DNA from: Streptomyces sp. NBC_01116
GTDB taxonomy: Bacteria; Actinomycetota; Actinomycetes; Streptomycetales; Streptomycetaceae
NCBI RefSeq assembly: GCF_041435495.1
Contig: NZ_CP108644.1
Location: 6,619,501 to 6,683,500, forward strand
DNA: 64,000 bases
Reading direction: 5' to 3'
Shown here: one piece after another, positions 53,964 to 62,658 of the stretch
Layout of the letters: each line of letters begins with the position of its first letter
Numbering within the stretch: position 1 is the stretch's first letter
Made by a program: the position numbers and the translations under genes
The notes under the pieces: model-generated
The model's database searches: none
What the model was told of the DNA's origin: nothing
What the model saw: only the letters and a program-made list of their open reading frames with translations

Positions 53964-55425
53964 TCAACGGGTGGACGCGGTGTGGAACCGTACCGTGTCG
54001 TGCGAGGCCGCTCGCGCGCCGTCGAAGTCGGCCAGTCGCGCGGCAACGGTGGCCACCGCGAGACGCTGGGGGAGCGCTGCTGAGAACTTCAGGCCGTGTA
54101 CGGCTCGGTGATCGACATCGGGCAACACCAGCGCGTTTCCGCCGTCGGCATCCGCACTCGCCACATGTCGGGTGTCAGGTCTTCCCTCAGCCGCACGTAG
54201 CAGTCCGTCGGTCGTTGAACGGGGTCACTGATCGACGGAAGGGTGGTGGCCAGTGTCGCGTTCGCCCGGTAGCCGGCCCACGTCCACCAACGCACATCCG
54301 TTCCCCGGCGGGTGATCAGGGAGCCGTCAGCATCCGTGATCTGTGGAGCATCTTCCTCACGCCACTCGGTCAGGCACGCCTCGGCCCGACGGGTCAGAGA
54401 AACCAAGGGGTCTGCTCCGAGAAGTACGTCGCGCATCGAGCGGGTCAAGGCTTACGAGCGACCGGCGAGGGAACCGCCCGTCCATTTGGCGACGCCACCA
54501 CCGTCGGCCGGCTCGACGAAGGCCCGCTTGCGCCCCCAGTCGATGAACGTCACTTGCCAGCTGCGTCCGCCGAGCAGCAACAGGCGCGGGCCCGGCCGCT
54601 CTTCCATCCGGACGGAAGGGGCCGTCTGCCCGATCTCGGTACGACCGGACAGAACCGTGAACCCCGGGGGAGCGGGGAAGGAAGCGGTCAATTCGATGAA
54701 GTGACGCCGGCCGAGGCGTCGCTCCGCCTCGGGGCCGATGAAGAGCATGCCGGCGTCCTCGTCGAGGAATCCTTCGTTCACCAGGTGTCGCAGGATGGGA
54801 GCCGCTGAGCGGTCGAACGGGGCCAGCCCGTTCCACACTTCTTGCCATGTGCCGGTCACCGATGCGGTGCTGCTGGAGCGTGGCAGCGAGCAGCTGTTGC
54901 GCCACGAGATCGCGAGGTTCTGGAGGCGGTGTTACCGGTTCGACCCAGCCGCGGCCCCAGAGCAGCAGGAGAACGGCGGCTCGCAGCAGGGTGTCCTTGC
55001 CGGTGGCGAGGAACAGACAGTTGCGGGTGGTCCCCGAGCGCCTGTCGGTACGGCCGATGCGCTGGAGGAACGATGCCACGGTGCGGGGCGAGTCGATCTG
55101 GATGACGCGATCCAGGTCGCTCACGTCGATGCAGTTCCAGTGTGGAGGTGGAGACGATGACACAGTCTCGTGCCTCTGCGAGGGCCTGTTCCGACCTGGC
55201 TCTTTCGTCGGCCGAGAGCGAGGCGTGCGAGAGGAACACCGTCACTTCGCGCGCCCGCAGGGCGGCTCCCAGCTCCTCCACCTGTCGTCTGGACTCGCAG
55301 GACACCAGCCGCTTCTCTCCTCGGTGCAAGGCGGCGATCAGCTTGGACGCGTTGTCGAGCGACCCTACGTAGTCCAGCTCCACCTCGCCTGGAGGCCGGA
55401 GGTTCCCGGTCGTGAGGGCGACGGT
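53964..55425 (-). pseudogene. Lhr/BrxHI-like ATP-dependent helicase, 3' half, decayed
   Basis: Successive minus-strand frames give a helicase C-terminal half: GEVELDYVGSLDNASKLIAA, SCESRRQVEELGAALRAREV, ARDCVIVSTSTLEL, then after a shift near 55140 DLDRVIQIDSPRTVASFLQR and IGRTDRRSGTTRNCLFLATG (motif VI region, with Asp for the usual Gly), then TFIDWGRKRAFVEPADGGGV. A TAA interrupts at 54452, and the final LKFSAALPQRLAVATVAARL is in another frame. Motifs I-III are deleted. At least three frameshifts and a nonsense codon mean it is dead. BrxHI of type 2 BREX is such an Lhr-type helicase. Confidence 0.75.
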
Positions 55426-55544
55426 CGGGGCTGCAGCAGAGGTGCGGGTGAGGTCGGGGGCTACGAGACGCCCCGGCGCTTGCCTGCACCCGATCCCTCT
55501 TGGTCTACACGGCACGGGCCAAGCAGCTCAAGGACATGGTGTAC

Positions 55545-55640
55545 GCAGCCATGGGCGACGTGGCCGTGGTCGCTGGTGAGGATCACCGCCATGCACTGGG
55601 CCGCCGCGACCCGCAGCAGATCGCGCAGCCGCCCTATCGG
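55545..55640 (-). pseudogene. PglZ-like fragment
   Basis: RLRDLLRVAAAQCMAVILTS followed by DHGHV matches the alkaline-phosphatase-fold motif of PglZ proteins, where the DHGH residues bind metal. Only about 30 residues survive. It lies directly upstream of the helicase remnant on the same strand, the order of pglZ then brxHI in type 2 BREX with brxD missing. Confidence 0.5.
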
Positions 55641-55666
55641 CTTCCCTACCGTATGACGCCATCTCA

Positions 55667-55723
55667 ATGACGCAGCATGTTGGGTGCGTCGCGACCCTTG
55701 AGCCTGTGGCAAAGGGTGCGTGA
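55667..55723 (+). CDS. Tiny 18-residue ORF, paired with one at 48516
   Basis: Encodes MTQHVGCVATLEPVAKGA. Same length as the 48516 ORF, and both stops are followed by a TGACCTG-x-x-GTTT motif (here TGACCTGCAGTTT). No ribosome site seen. May mark the right boundary of the defence-like island. Confidence 0.35.
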   Translation: MTQHVGCVATLEPVAKGA

Positions 55724-55774
55724 CCTGCAGTTTTGTGTGCGCGCACTATGTGCGGTGTGGGCGTTACGGGCAAT

Positions 55775-55790
55775 ATCTTGACGTCAAGAT
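55775..55790. promoter_or_regulatory. 16-bp perfect palindrome, candidate operator
   Basis: ATCTTGACGTCAAGAT is fully symmetrical and resembles MarR-type operators in actinobacteria. No regulator gene adjoins it; the nearest genes are remnants. Confidence 0.45.
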
Positions 55791-56155
55791 GACGCTCATT
55801 ACGGAGTTTCCGCAGCAGCCAGGAGAGTTGAGCATGGCCATGGCGTGTTCACCGAGGTAGCGGGTCTTGACGTGATCGCGATTGTGGCGTCGCCGTCAGC
55901 CGCGCGGGTGCTTGCCGCGCGCCTGGGAATGGAACGCACCGGCCGGCGCCCTGGTAAGCGCCTTGTCGGCCCATCACTTGATGTCGTCTGCGGTGAGGGC
56001 TGTCGTGCCGGCCCCGTCTGGCTCGGCGAAGCCGGCCGTCTCACCCGGCCGATCCTGCGTCGGGACTTGTGAGCCGTTTGAGCGCTCTTTGTAGGGCGAC
56101 GCCCAGCATGGTCCCTGGCAGGCCGCAGTGGGCGGGCTCCAGGCGAGGAGACGCA
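55791..56155. other. Intergenic region upstream of the thioesterase gene
   Basis: About 365 bases; short frames without motif. Marks the transition from the defence-like island to the metabolite cluster. Confidence 0.35.
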
Positions 56156-56956
56156 GTGGACAGCGAGTGGTTGCGAAGGTTCGTCCCCCCGGGCGGGCGG
56201 CCTCCTGCCGGTGAGGGGGCGGTGCGCTTGGTCTGCTTCCCGCACGCGGGCGGGGCGGCCAGTACCTACCTTCCCCTCTCCAACGGCCTGGCGCCGGACG
56301 TCGACGTGGTCGCCGTGCAGTATCCGGGGCGACAGGACCGGCTCCGGCAGGAGCCGTTCACCGACATCCACCGGCTCGCCGAGCGCCTGGCCGAGGTCAT
56401 CGCCGCCGCGGACGACGTCCCCCTGGCGTTCTTCGGGCACAGCATGGGAGCCGTTCTCGCCTACGAGACGGCCCGGCGGCTCATCGAGCGGGGGCGGCCC
56501 GGTCCCTCCCACCTCTTCCTGTCGGGCAGAGGCGCGCCCGACACGCGGCCCGAGGCCCTGGAGCGGCTCCGCACGGACGCCGACATTCTTCAGGTCGTGC
56601 GCCGGTTGGGCGGGACTGTTCCGCGTCTGTTGGAGGACCCTGACCTGCGCGAGATGGTCATGCCCGCGCTGCGCGCCGACTACCGGGCGATCGACTCCTA
56701 CTCCTGGAAGGCCGGCCCGCCTCTGGACGTGCCCATCTCGGTCCTGATCGGTGACCGGGACCCGCTCATCTCCGTGGAGAGCACCGTCGGCTGGAGGGAC
56801 CGCACCACGGCCGGCACGACGACGCACGTCTTCGCCGGAGGCCACTTCTACCTCGACGAACGCCTTCCCGAGGTGGTGGAGGCGATCCTGGACGGTCTGG
56901 GACCGCTCGTCGGGACCGCGGTCGGACCTGCCTCCTCGGCACGGGGCGGCGGCTGA
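56156..56956 (+). CDS. Type II thioesterase
   Basis: 266 residues from GTG 56156 (GAGGAG 6 bases upstream). Alpha/beta-hydrolase: VRLVCFPHAGGAASTYLPLS (oxyanion region), nucleophile Ser in FFGHSMGAVLAYETARRL, Asp in LIGDRDPLIS, His in FAGGHFYLDERLP. Such enzymes remove wrong or stalled acyl groups from PKS/NRPS carrier domains. The assembly line must lie outside this window, probably to the right. First gene of the cluster edge. Confidence 0.9.
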   Translation: MDSEWLRRFVPPGGRPPAGEGAVRLVCFPHAGGAASTYLPLSNGLAPDVDVVAVQYPGRQDRLRQEPFTDIHRLAERLAEVIAAADDVPLAFFGHSMGAVLAYETARRLIERGRPGPSHLFLSGRGAPDTRPEALERLRTDADILQVVRRLGGTVPRLLEDPDLREMVMPALRADYRAIDSYSWKAGPPLDVPISVLIGDRDPLISVESTVGWRDRTTAGTTTHVFAGGHFYLDERLPEVVEAILDGLGPLVGTAVGPASSARGGG

Positions 56957-57154
56957 CCGGCCGCGTTGCCGCCGGCGGACACGCGGAGCCGCGTGCCGGT
57001 GGAACGCGGTCCCCACCCGGCTTTGTGCCTCCTTTGTGAGGGCTTGAAGCGTGGCCGGGGAGCATGACACCTGTTCCTGGCCGGTGCCCCGGGCCGCCTC
57101 GCGGCCGTCCCGCGGACCACCGGCCCGTGGTTCTGACACACAGCTGGGGGAGCT

Positions 57155-59401
57155 ATGCAATTCCGCATTCTGGGTCCGGTGGAGGTAGTCGGGGGCGGGG
57201 GATCGGTGGCGCTGGGCGGCACCAAGCAGCGCGCCACACTCGGCTCGCTGCTGTTGCAGGCGAACAGGGTGGTCGCCACCAGCCAGCTGCTGAACTCCCT
57301 CTGGGAGGTGGACGACGCCCCGGTGACCGCTCGCAAGATCCTTCAGAACGCCATCTACGGACTGCGCGGCGTCCTCTCGGGCGGCTCCGCCGACGCACGG
57401 AGCGTCAAGCTGCTGACACAGCCCCCCGGTTACATGCTGCGCGTCGATCCGCGGCAGGTGGATCTGTACCTCTTCCAGCAGTTGGTCGCGGAGGGCCGAC
57501 AGCAGCTGCACAGCGACCCCGAGGCGGCGTCCCGTCTGCTGCACGAAGCGCTCGGCCTGTGGAGGGGGCCGGTCCTCGCCGACCTGGTGGAGGCGGGCAT
57601 GGAATGGCCCGAGCTCGCCGCGTTGGAGAAGTCGCGGCTCGACGCCACGGAGGACTACGTCGACGCACAGCTCGCCTGCGGACGTCATCACGCGGTCCTG
57701 GCCGACCTGGAACGGATGGTGCAGGCGGAACCGCTGCGCGAGCGGTCCTGCGCCCAGCTCATGCTCGCGCTGTACCGGTGCGGACGTCAGGCCGACGCGC
57801 TCAGTCTCTACGGCCGGGTCCGCTCCGTCCTCATCGAGGACCTCGGGCTGGAGCCCGGCCGCGGGCTGCAGAAGTTGCAGCAGGCGATCCTCACGCAGGA
57901 CAGCGCGCTGTCCCTGGAGCCTGCCGGTGCGCGCGCCGCTGCCACCGTCTCCTTCGACGCCCGGGGCCAGGCACCGTCCGGACGCCGCGAGCCGGCCCCG
58001 GCCATCGGCGGCGGCGCCGCCCACGGCGGGCCCTCGCTCGCGGCCCCGGCCGCCCCGTCGGAGCGCTGCCGGACGATCCCGGACGCGGCGCCGTCCGGTG
58101 GCGCGCCGCAGGAGCCGCCGCGTCCGGTCGGCACCGAGCGGCTCCGGGTCGGCGTCCTGTCGGTGCGGACGAGGCTGGCCGTCCCGCTCGGCGCGAGCGG
58201 CCGGGAGGACCTGGACGACCTCCTCGACGGCGCCGCATCCGTGGTCAGGCAGCAGATCGAGCGGTTCGGGGGCTCGGTGACCGCGTCCATCGGGTCCACC
58301 ACGCTGGCTCTCTTCGGCCTGAACGCCCCCGGGGAGGACGACGTGGTGCAGGCGGTCCGCGCGGCCCTGGCCGTACGGGACGTCCTCGATGTGTTCGACG
58401 GGGCCGGCGCCGACGGGGGAGGGCTGAGCATGTGCGCGGCCGTCGACATGGGTGAGGTGCTGCTGCGGCAGCGCCGTCCCGGGGACGCGCCCACGATCGT
58501 CGGCGCCGTGCTGGACGCGTCGCAGAGCCTGCTGTCCGACACGGACGCGGGCGAGGTCCGGGTCAGTGACGCCGTACGGCGGGGAACCGAGGACGTCTTC
58601 GTCTCCGTGCCGACGGAGACGCCGACGGGCGCCGGATGGCAGGTGATCGGGATAGTCGACGAGCAGCTCGGCAAGCCGGAGGCCGACGCCTCCGCCCGGA
58701 GCTATGAACTCGACTTCCTGCAGGAGCTGGTGCGACGGACCCAGCGCTGTTCGGCACCCCATCTGGTCACGCTGCTCGGGGAACGCGGCTCCGGCAAGAC
58801 CCGTCTGCTCCGGGACCTCCGGCACCGGATCACCACCCGGTCCGAGCCGGCCCGATGCCTGAACGGCCGCACCCACGCCTCGTCCGGCGAACACCCGCTG
58901 CTGGCCCAGGCCCAGCTCCTCGCCGACTACTGCGGTGTCCGGCCCGGAGCCGACGTCGCCGAGGCGCGGGCGGCCGTCGACCGCGCCGTACGGTCCCTGG
59001 CCCCTTCACCGCCGACGGCCAGCCGGATGACCGCGCAGCTGGCGCGGTTGTTCGACCCGTCCGCGGTGAGGCACGAGACCGGGCCCGTGCTGGAAGCCTG
59101 GTGCGACTTCTTCCGCGAGGCCGCGCGTCGGTCCCCGCTCGTCCTCTGCCTCGACGACGTCCACCAGGCGGACGACGCGGTCCTGCGGGCTGTCGAGGAA
59201 CTGGCCGAGTCGGCGGACGGCGCTCTGGTCGTCGTGGCCGCCGCCGACCCCAGCCTGCTGCGGCGCAGGCCGACGTGGGCCGGCGGCAAGAGCCATGCCA
59301 CCACGGTCACCCTGGACCGCTCGGAAGCGTTCACGAACGAACAGTTGGTCTCGTTCCTGCTGTCCGCCGCCGGAAGCGCCCTCCCGCAGATGTGCGGCTG
59401 A
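57155..59401 (+). CDS. SARP-family regulator with cyclase-like and ATPase regions
   Basis: 748 residues. OmpR-type winged helix at about 1-95 (MQFRILGPVEVVGGGGSVAL, KILQNAIYGLRGVL), bacterial transcriptional activation domain at about 100-245 (QVDLYLFQQLVAEGRQQL, YGRVRSVLIEDLGLEPG). After a Pro/Ala linker, residues about 335-480 resemble a class III nucleotide-cyclase fold (GVLSVRTRL, FGGSVTASIGSTTLALFGLN, EDDVVQAVRAALAVRDVLDV). Then an ATPase with Walker A LLGERGSGKTRLLRDL and Walker B LVLCLDDVHQADD. The protein stops soon after the ATPase, without the long TPR part of SARP-LAL proteins. Likely pathway activator. Confidence 0.85.
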   Translation: MQFRILGPVEVVGGGGSVALGGTKQRATLGSLLLQANRVVATSQLLNSLWEVDDAPVTARKILQNAIYGLRGVLSGGSADARSVKLLTQPPGYMLRVDPRQVDLYLFQQLVAEGRQQLHSDPEAASRLLHEALGLWRGPVLADLVEAGMEWPELAALEKSRLDATEDYVDAQLACGRHHAVLADLERMVQAEPLRERSCAQLMLALYRCGRQADALSLYGRVRSVLIEDLGLEPGRGLQKLQQAILTQDSALSLEPAGARAAATVSFDARGQAPSGRREPAPAIGGGAAHGGPSLAAPAAPSERCRTIPDAAPSGGAPQEPPRPVGTERLRVGVLSVRTRLAVPLGASGREDLDDLLDGAASVVRQQIERFGGSVTASIGSTTLALFGLNAPGEDDVVQAVRAALAVRDVLDVFDGAGADGGGLSMCAAVDMGEVLLRQRRPGDAPTIVGAVLDASQSLLSDTDAGEVRVSDAVRRGTEDVFVSVPTETPTGAGWQVIGIVDEQLGKPEADASARSYELDFLQELVRRTQRCSAPHLVTLLGERGSGKTRLLRDLRHRITTRSEPARCLNGRTHASSGEHPLLAQAQLLADYCGVRPGADVAEARAAVDRAVRSLAPSPPTASRMTAQLARLFDPSAVRHETGPVLEAWCDFFREAARRSPLVLCLDDVHQADDAVLRAVEELAESADGALVVVAAADPSLLRRRPTWAGGKSHATTVTLDRSEAFTNEQLVSFLLSAAGSALPQMCG

Positions 59402-59421
59402 CGGGCGGCCCGGCGTACGTC

Positions 59422-59922
59422 TCAGGGCGCCGGCGTCACCCATCCGTCGTGGGCCCGCCGCAGCAGGCTGCGGGTTCCCAGCCCCAGAGCCTTCATCAGC
59501 CGGGCGGGCTCGATGCCGGGACTCGGCGCGTCGTCGCGGAGCATCACGCGGGCGGCACTCGCCACGACCAGGCCGTTCAGAGCGACAGCCTGCGGCCGGG
59601 GCAGCGCCGGGAGAACGACGGCCGGGGCGGGGCGCCCCGTCCGGCCGTCGGCGAGAGCCTTCCGCAGCATGTCCCCCGCGTGGCGCAGCAGCGTGGAGCG
59701 CGCCTCAGGATCATGGAGCTCGGCGGGGTCCAGGACTGCGGTGAGCGATTCGTCGACCGCCGCGAGCACCGCACGGGCGAAAGGAGTTCCGGGTGAGGCC
59801 TCGCTCCGTCGCCTGGCGGCTGCCGCCGAGCGTGCCAACCCCTCGTTGAGCGTCTCGACGAACCACTCCCCGGCCAGGACCGCGAGGTCACGGTCTCTTT
59901 CCGTTCCACCTCCGGTGCGCAT
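59422..59922 (-). CDS. Hypothetical protein, all-helical
   Basis: 166 residues from ATG 59922. Mostly Ala/Arg/Leu-rich helices: AVLAGEWFVETLNEGLARSA, FARAVLAAVDESLTAVLDPA, ALGLGTRSLLRRAHDGW. No motif recognised; the layout could suit the ligand-binding half of a regulator, but no DNA-binding part is present. It follows the flavin reductase gene by 13 bases on the same strand, so probably co-transcribed. Confidence 0.55.
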   Translation of the reverse strand: MRTGGGTERDRDLAVLAGEWFVETLNEGLARSAAAARRRSEASPGTPFARAVLAAVDESLTAVLDPAELHDPEARSTLLRHAGDMLRKALADGRTGRPAPAVVLPALPRPQAVALNGLVVASAARVMLRDDAPSPGIEPARLMKALGLGTRSLLRRAHDGWVTPAP

Positions 59923-59935
59923 GACGAGGTCCGCC

Positions 59936-60484
59936 TCACGTCCTGGCCGAGGCCGGCGACGCGGAGCGGAGCCGCTGGAAGGCGCCGTCGAAGAACAGCA
60001 GACCGGAGTCCTTCGGACCGACGCGTGCTCCCAGCACATCGCCGATGAATATCGAGTGGTCGCCCGATGTGTGGGAGTCGGACAGTTCGCACTCGAGCCA
60101 GGCGAGTGCGCCGGTCAGCAGTGGGGCTCCGGTGAGGGGCCCGGGCTTCCAGGCGACACCGTCGTACTGGGTCGGACCCAAGGGCCTCTTCTTGTCCGCG
60201 AAATAGCGCGCCAGTTCCTCCTGTTCGGCGCTGAGAACCGAGATCCCGAAACGGCGTTCCTTGGTGATCGCCTCATGCATGACCGCGCTGTGCGCCACGC
60301 AGCAGAGAATGGACGGCGGTACGAGAGAGACCGAACTGAAAGCGTTCGCCGTCATCCCGTGAACACTCTCACCGCCGACGCTCATCACGATGACGCCCGT
60401 CGCGAACCGCGCCATCGCTGCCCGCAGATCTGACGGTTCCATGTCCCCACCCACAGCTGCTTCCTCGGTCGTTGTCGCCCGCAT
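59936..60484 (-). CDS. Flavin reductase family protein
   Basis: 182 residues from ATG 60484 (GGAGG 7 bases upstream). FMN-binding split-barrel: RAAMARFATGVIVMSVGG, HGMTANAFSSVSLVPPSILC, RFGISVLSAEQEELARYFAD, LAWLECELSDSHTSGDHSIF (with the GDH motif). Such proteins supply reduced flavin to two-component monooxygenases in natural-product pathways; the partner is outside the window. Confidence 0.9.
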   Translation of the reverse strand: MRATTTEEAAVGGDMEPSDLRAAMARFATGVIVMSVGGESVHGMTANAFSSVSLVPPSILCCVAHSAVMHEAITKERRFGISVLSAEQEELARYFADKKRPLGPTQYDGVAWKPGPLTGAPLLTGALAWLECELSDSHTSGDHSIFIGDVLGARVGPKDSGLLFFDGAFQRLRSASPASART

Positions 60485-60809
60485 ACCGAATCCTCCAGCA
60501 GACTCAGTGGAATACAGATCGGATTTCTTCGGCGCCCGTGGTGTTTCCGGCCGCCGATGCACCGTATCCGCGGACATCCCACCTCCCGGTCACTGCCCAG
60601 TCTGCGTCCGGCGGTCGATTCCCACCGCCGTGGGATTGTTCGACCCGCCGTCACCGAGGAGCCCGCGGTGCGGTGCGGTGGGGCCGCGGCGAATTACCGC
60701 GCGCTTACTGCGAGGCGCATGACCGCCCGTACGCTGCGCATTCCGTGCCGCCCCGGGAGTCCGTGCCCGGGGCGGGCGACGCTGCCCGATCATCGTGCGA
60801 GAGGCGACC
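60485..60809. other. Divergent promoter region
   Basis: About 325 bases between the divergent flavin reductase and aldo/keto reductase genes; no operator recognised. Confidence 0.35.
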
Positions 60810-61796
60810 ATGCGCTACACCCACCTCGGCCGAACCGCTCTTCAGATCAGTGGGATCTGCCTGGGCACGCTGAATCTCGGTGTCCGGGCAGACGAGCCCG
60901 AAAGCTACGCCATTCTGGATACCGCCGTCGATTACGGAATCAATTTCGTCGACACGGCCAACCAGTACGGATGGCAGAAGTACAAGGGCTTCTCGGAGGA
61001 ATTCCTCGGATCGTGGTTCGCCCAGGGTGGTGGCCGGCGCGAGAAGACGGTTCTCGCGACCAAGGTCGGCAATCCGATGAGCGAGTGGCCCAACGAGTCG
61101 GGTCTTTCGGCGCGGCACATCATCGCGTCCTGCGAGGCGTCGCTGCGACGCCTGGGGACGGACTGGATCGACCTCTACCAGATGCACCACATAGACCGGC
61201 ATGCCCCGTGGCCCGAGGTGTGGCAGGCGATGGAAACGCTCACCCAGCAGGGAAAGGTGCGCTACGTCGGCTCATCGAACTTCGCCGGATGGCACATCGC
61301 GGAGGCTCAGGAGAGCGCCGAGCGCCGGAACTTCCTCGGTCTCGTCTCGGAGCAGAGCGTCTACAACCTCGTCACGCGCCATATCGAGCTGGAAGTCATT
61401 CCGGCCTGCGTGCGGTACGGCGTGGCGGTGCTGCCGTGGTCGCCGCTGCACGGCGGACTGCTCAGCGGTGTTCTGCGGAAGCTGTCCGAGGACCGGGCGA
61501 TGAAGAGCGGCCAGGGGCGGGCGGCCGAGGCGATGGAGCTTCACCGGGACGCGATCGCGGCGTACGAGAAGCTCTGCGCGGAGATCGACGCCGAGCCCGC
61601 GGAGGTCGGTCTGGCGTGGGTCATGTCCCGCCCCGGGGTCACGGCCCCCGTGGTCGGCCCCCGTTCGGTCGAGCAACTGGACAGCGCGGTGCGGGCGATG
61701 GACCTGCGGTTGTCGGACGACGTCCTCAAGCGTCTCGACGCCCTGTTCCCCCCGGTGGGGAAGGGCGGGCCGGGGCCGGAGGCGTGGGCCTGGTAG
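60810..61796 (+). CDS. Aldo/keto reductase
   Basis: 328 residues from ATG 60810 (GAGAGG upstream; GTG 60795 is a weaker alternative). TIM-barrel AKR: start MRYTHLGRTALQISGICLGT, catalytic tetrad candidates Asp and Tyr in NFVDTANQYGWQKYK, Lys in VLATKVGN, His in IDLYQMHHIDR; NADPH site SWVMSRPGV-like (VGLAWVMSRPGVTAPVVGPR). The class includes deoxysugar and polyketide ketoreductases, fitting the cluster. 97 bases before the SDR gene. Confidence 0.9.
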   Translation: MRYTHLGRTALQISGICLGTLNLGVRADEPESYAILDTAVDYGINFVDTANQYGWQKYKGFSEEFLGSWFAQGGGRREKTVLATKVGNPMSEWPNESGLSARHIIASCEASLRRLGTDWIDLYQMHHIDRHAPWPEVWQAMETLTQQGKVRYVGSSNFAGWHIAEAQESAERRNFLGLVSEQSVYNLVTRHIELEVIPACVRYGVAVLPWSPLHGGLLSGVLRKLSEDRAMKSGQGRAAEAMELHRDAIAAYEKLCAEIDAEPAEVGLAWVMSRPGVTAPVVGPRSVEQLDSAVRAMDLRLSDDVLKRLDALFPPVGKGGPGPEAWAW

Positions 61797-61893
61797 CGCC
61801 CTTACGGGCCCGCGGAAAACGTGTCCCGGCGTGCCTGTTCCCGGGCTTCTCCGGCTCTGCCGCAGGCCGCGGACCATCTGTCAGAATCCAGCC

Positions 61894-62658
61894 ATGAGTA
61901 ATGATCTTCTTATCGGCAAAGTCACGCTCATCACGGGTGCGAGCAGCGGGATAGGGGCAGCCGCCGCCCGCGTCTTCGCGGCGGAGGGCGCCTCGGTGGT
62001 GCTGACCGCTCGCAGGGAGGACCGGCTCGCCGCGCTGGTCCACGAACTCAGGGGCAAGGGAGCCGAAGCCGCGTACGTCGTGAGCGACGTCACGACGGGC
62101 GAAGGGGCCGCCGCTGCGGTCGATCTCGCTCTGTCGGAGTTCGGCCGGCTCGACGCGGCGTTCAACAACGCGGGAATCGGCGGCGACCGAACGCCCCTCC
62201 ACCTGATGACGGACGACGTCTACGACAGCATCATGGACGTGAACGTGCGTGGCGTCTTCAACTGCCTGCGCGCCGAGATAGCCGCGATGCTGCCGGGCGG
62301 TGGCGGGACCATCGTCAACAACAGCAGTGTGGGCGGCCTCGTCGCGATCCCGACCGCCGCCCCCTACATCGCTTCGAAGCACGCGGTCGTGGGCCTCACC
62401 CGCGCTGCGGCGGACGAGTACGCCAAGCAGGGGATACGGGTGAACGCCGTCGCCCCGGGGACCACGCGCAGCGAGATCACCGCGGACTGGTTCGGCCGCA
62501 ACCCCGGCCTGGAGGAGCTGGTCAACTCCATGACTCCCCAGGGGCGTACGGCCGAACCGGAAGAGGTCGCCGCCGCTGCCGCGTGGCTGCTGAGCGACCG
62601 GTGCCCCTTCCTCACCGGAACGGTGCTGCCGGTGGACGGAGGCTTCGTCAACCAGTGA
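61894..62658 (+). CDS. Short-chain dehydrogenase/reductase
   Basis: 254 residues. NAD(P) motif VTLITGASSGIGAAAARVF, NNAG in AAFNNAGIGGD, catalytic Ser in NNSSVGGL and YxxxK in APYIASKHAVVG, C-terminal GTVLPVDGGF. Complete classical SDR; TARRED after strand 2 suggests NADP preference. The gene converges with the AfsA-like gene and their ends overlap by 11 bases. Confidence 0.92.
   Translation: MSNDLLIGKVTLITGASSGIGAAAARVFAAEGASVVLTARREDRLAALVHELRGKGAEAAYVVSDVTTGEGAAAAVDLALSEFGRLDAAFNNAGIGGDRTPLHLMTDDVYDSIMDVNVRGVFNCLRAEIAAMLPGGGGTIVNNSSVGGLVAIPTAAPYIASKHAVVGLTRAAADEYAKQGIRVNAVAPGTTRSEITADWFGRNPGLEELVNSMTPQGRTAEPEEVAAAAAWLLSDRCPFLTGTVLPVDGGFVNQ

Noticed and set aside
55799-58894. Minus-strand open frame of 1,031 codons across the thioesterase and SARP genes
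   Set aside because: Antisense shadow. The plus strand has complete thioesterase and SARP motifs with ribosome sites; the minus-strand product has none.
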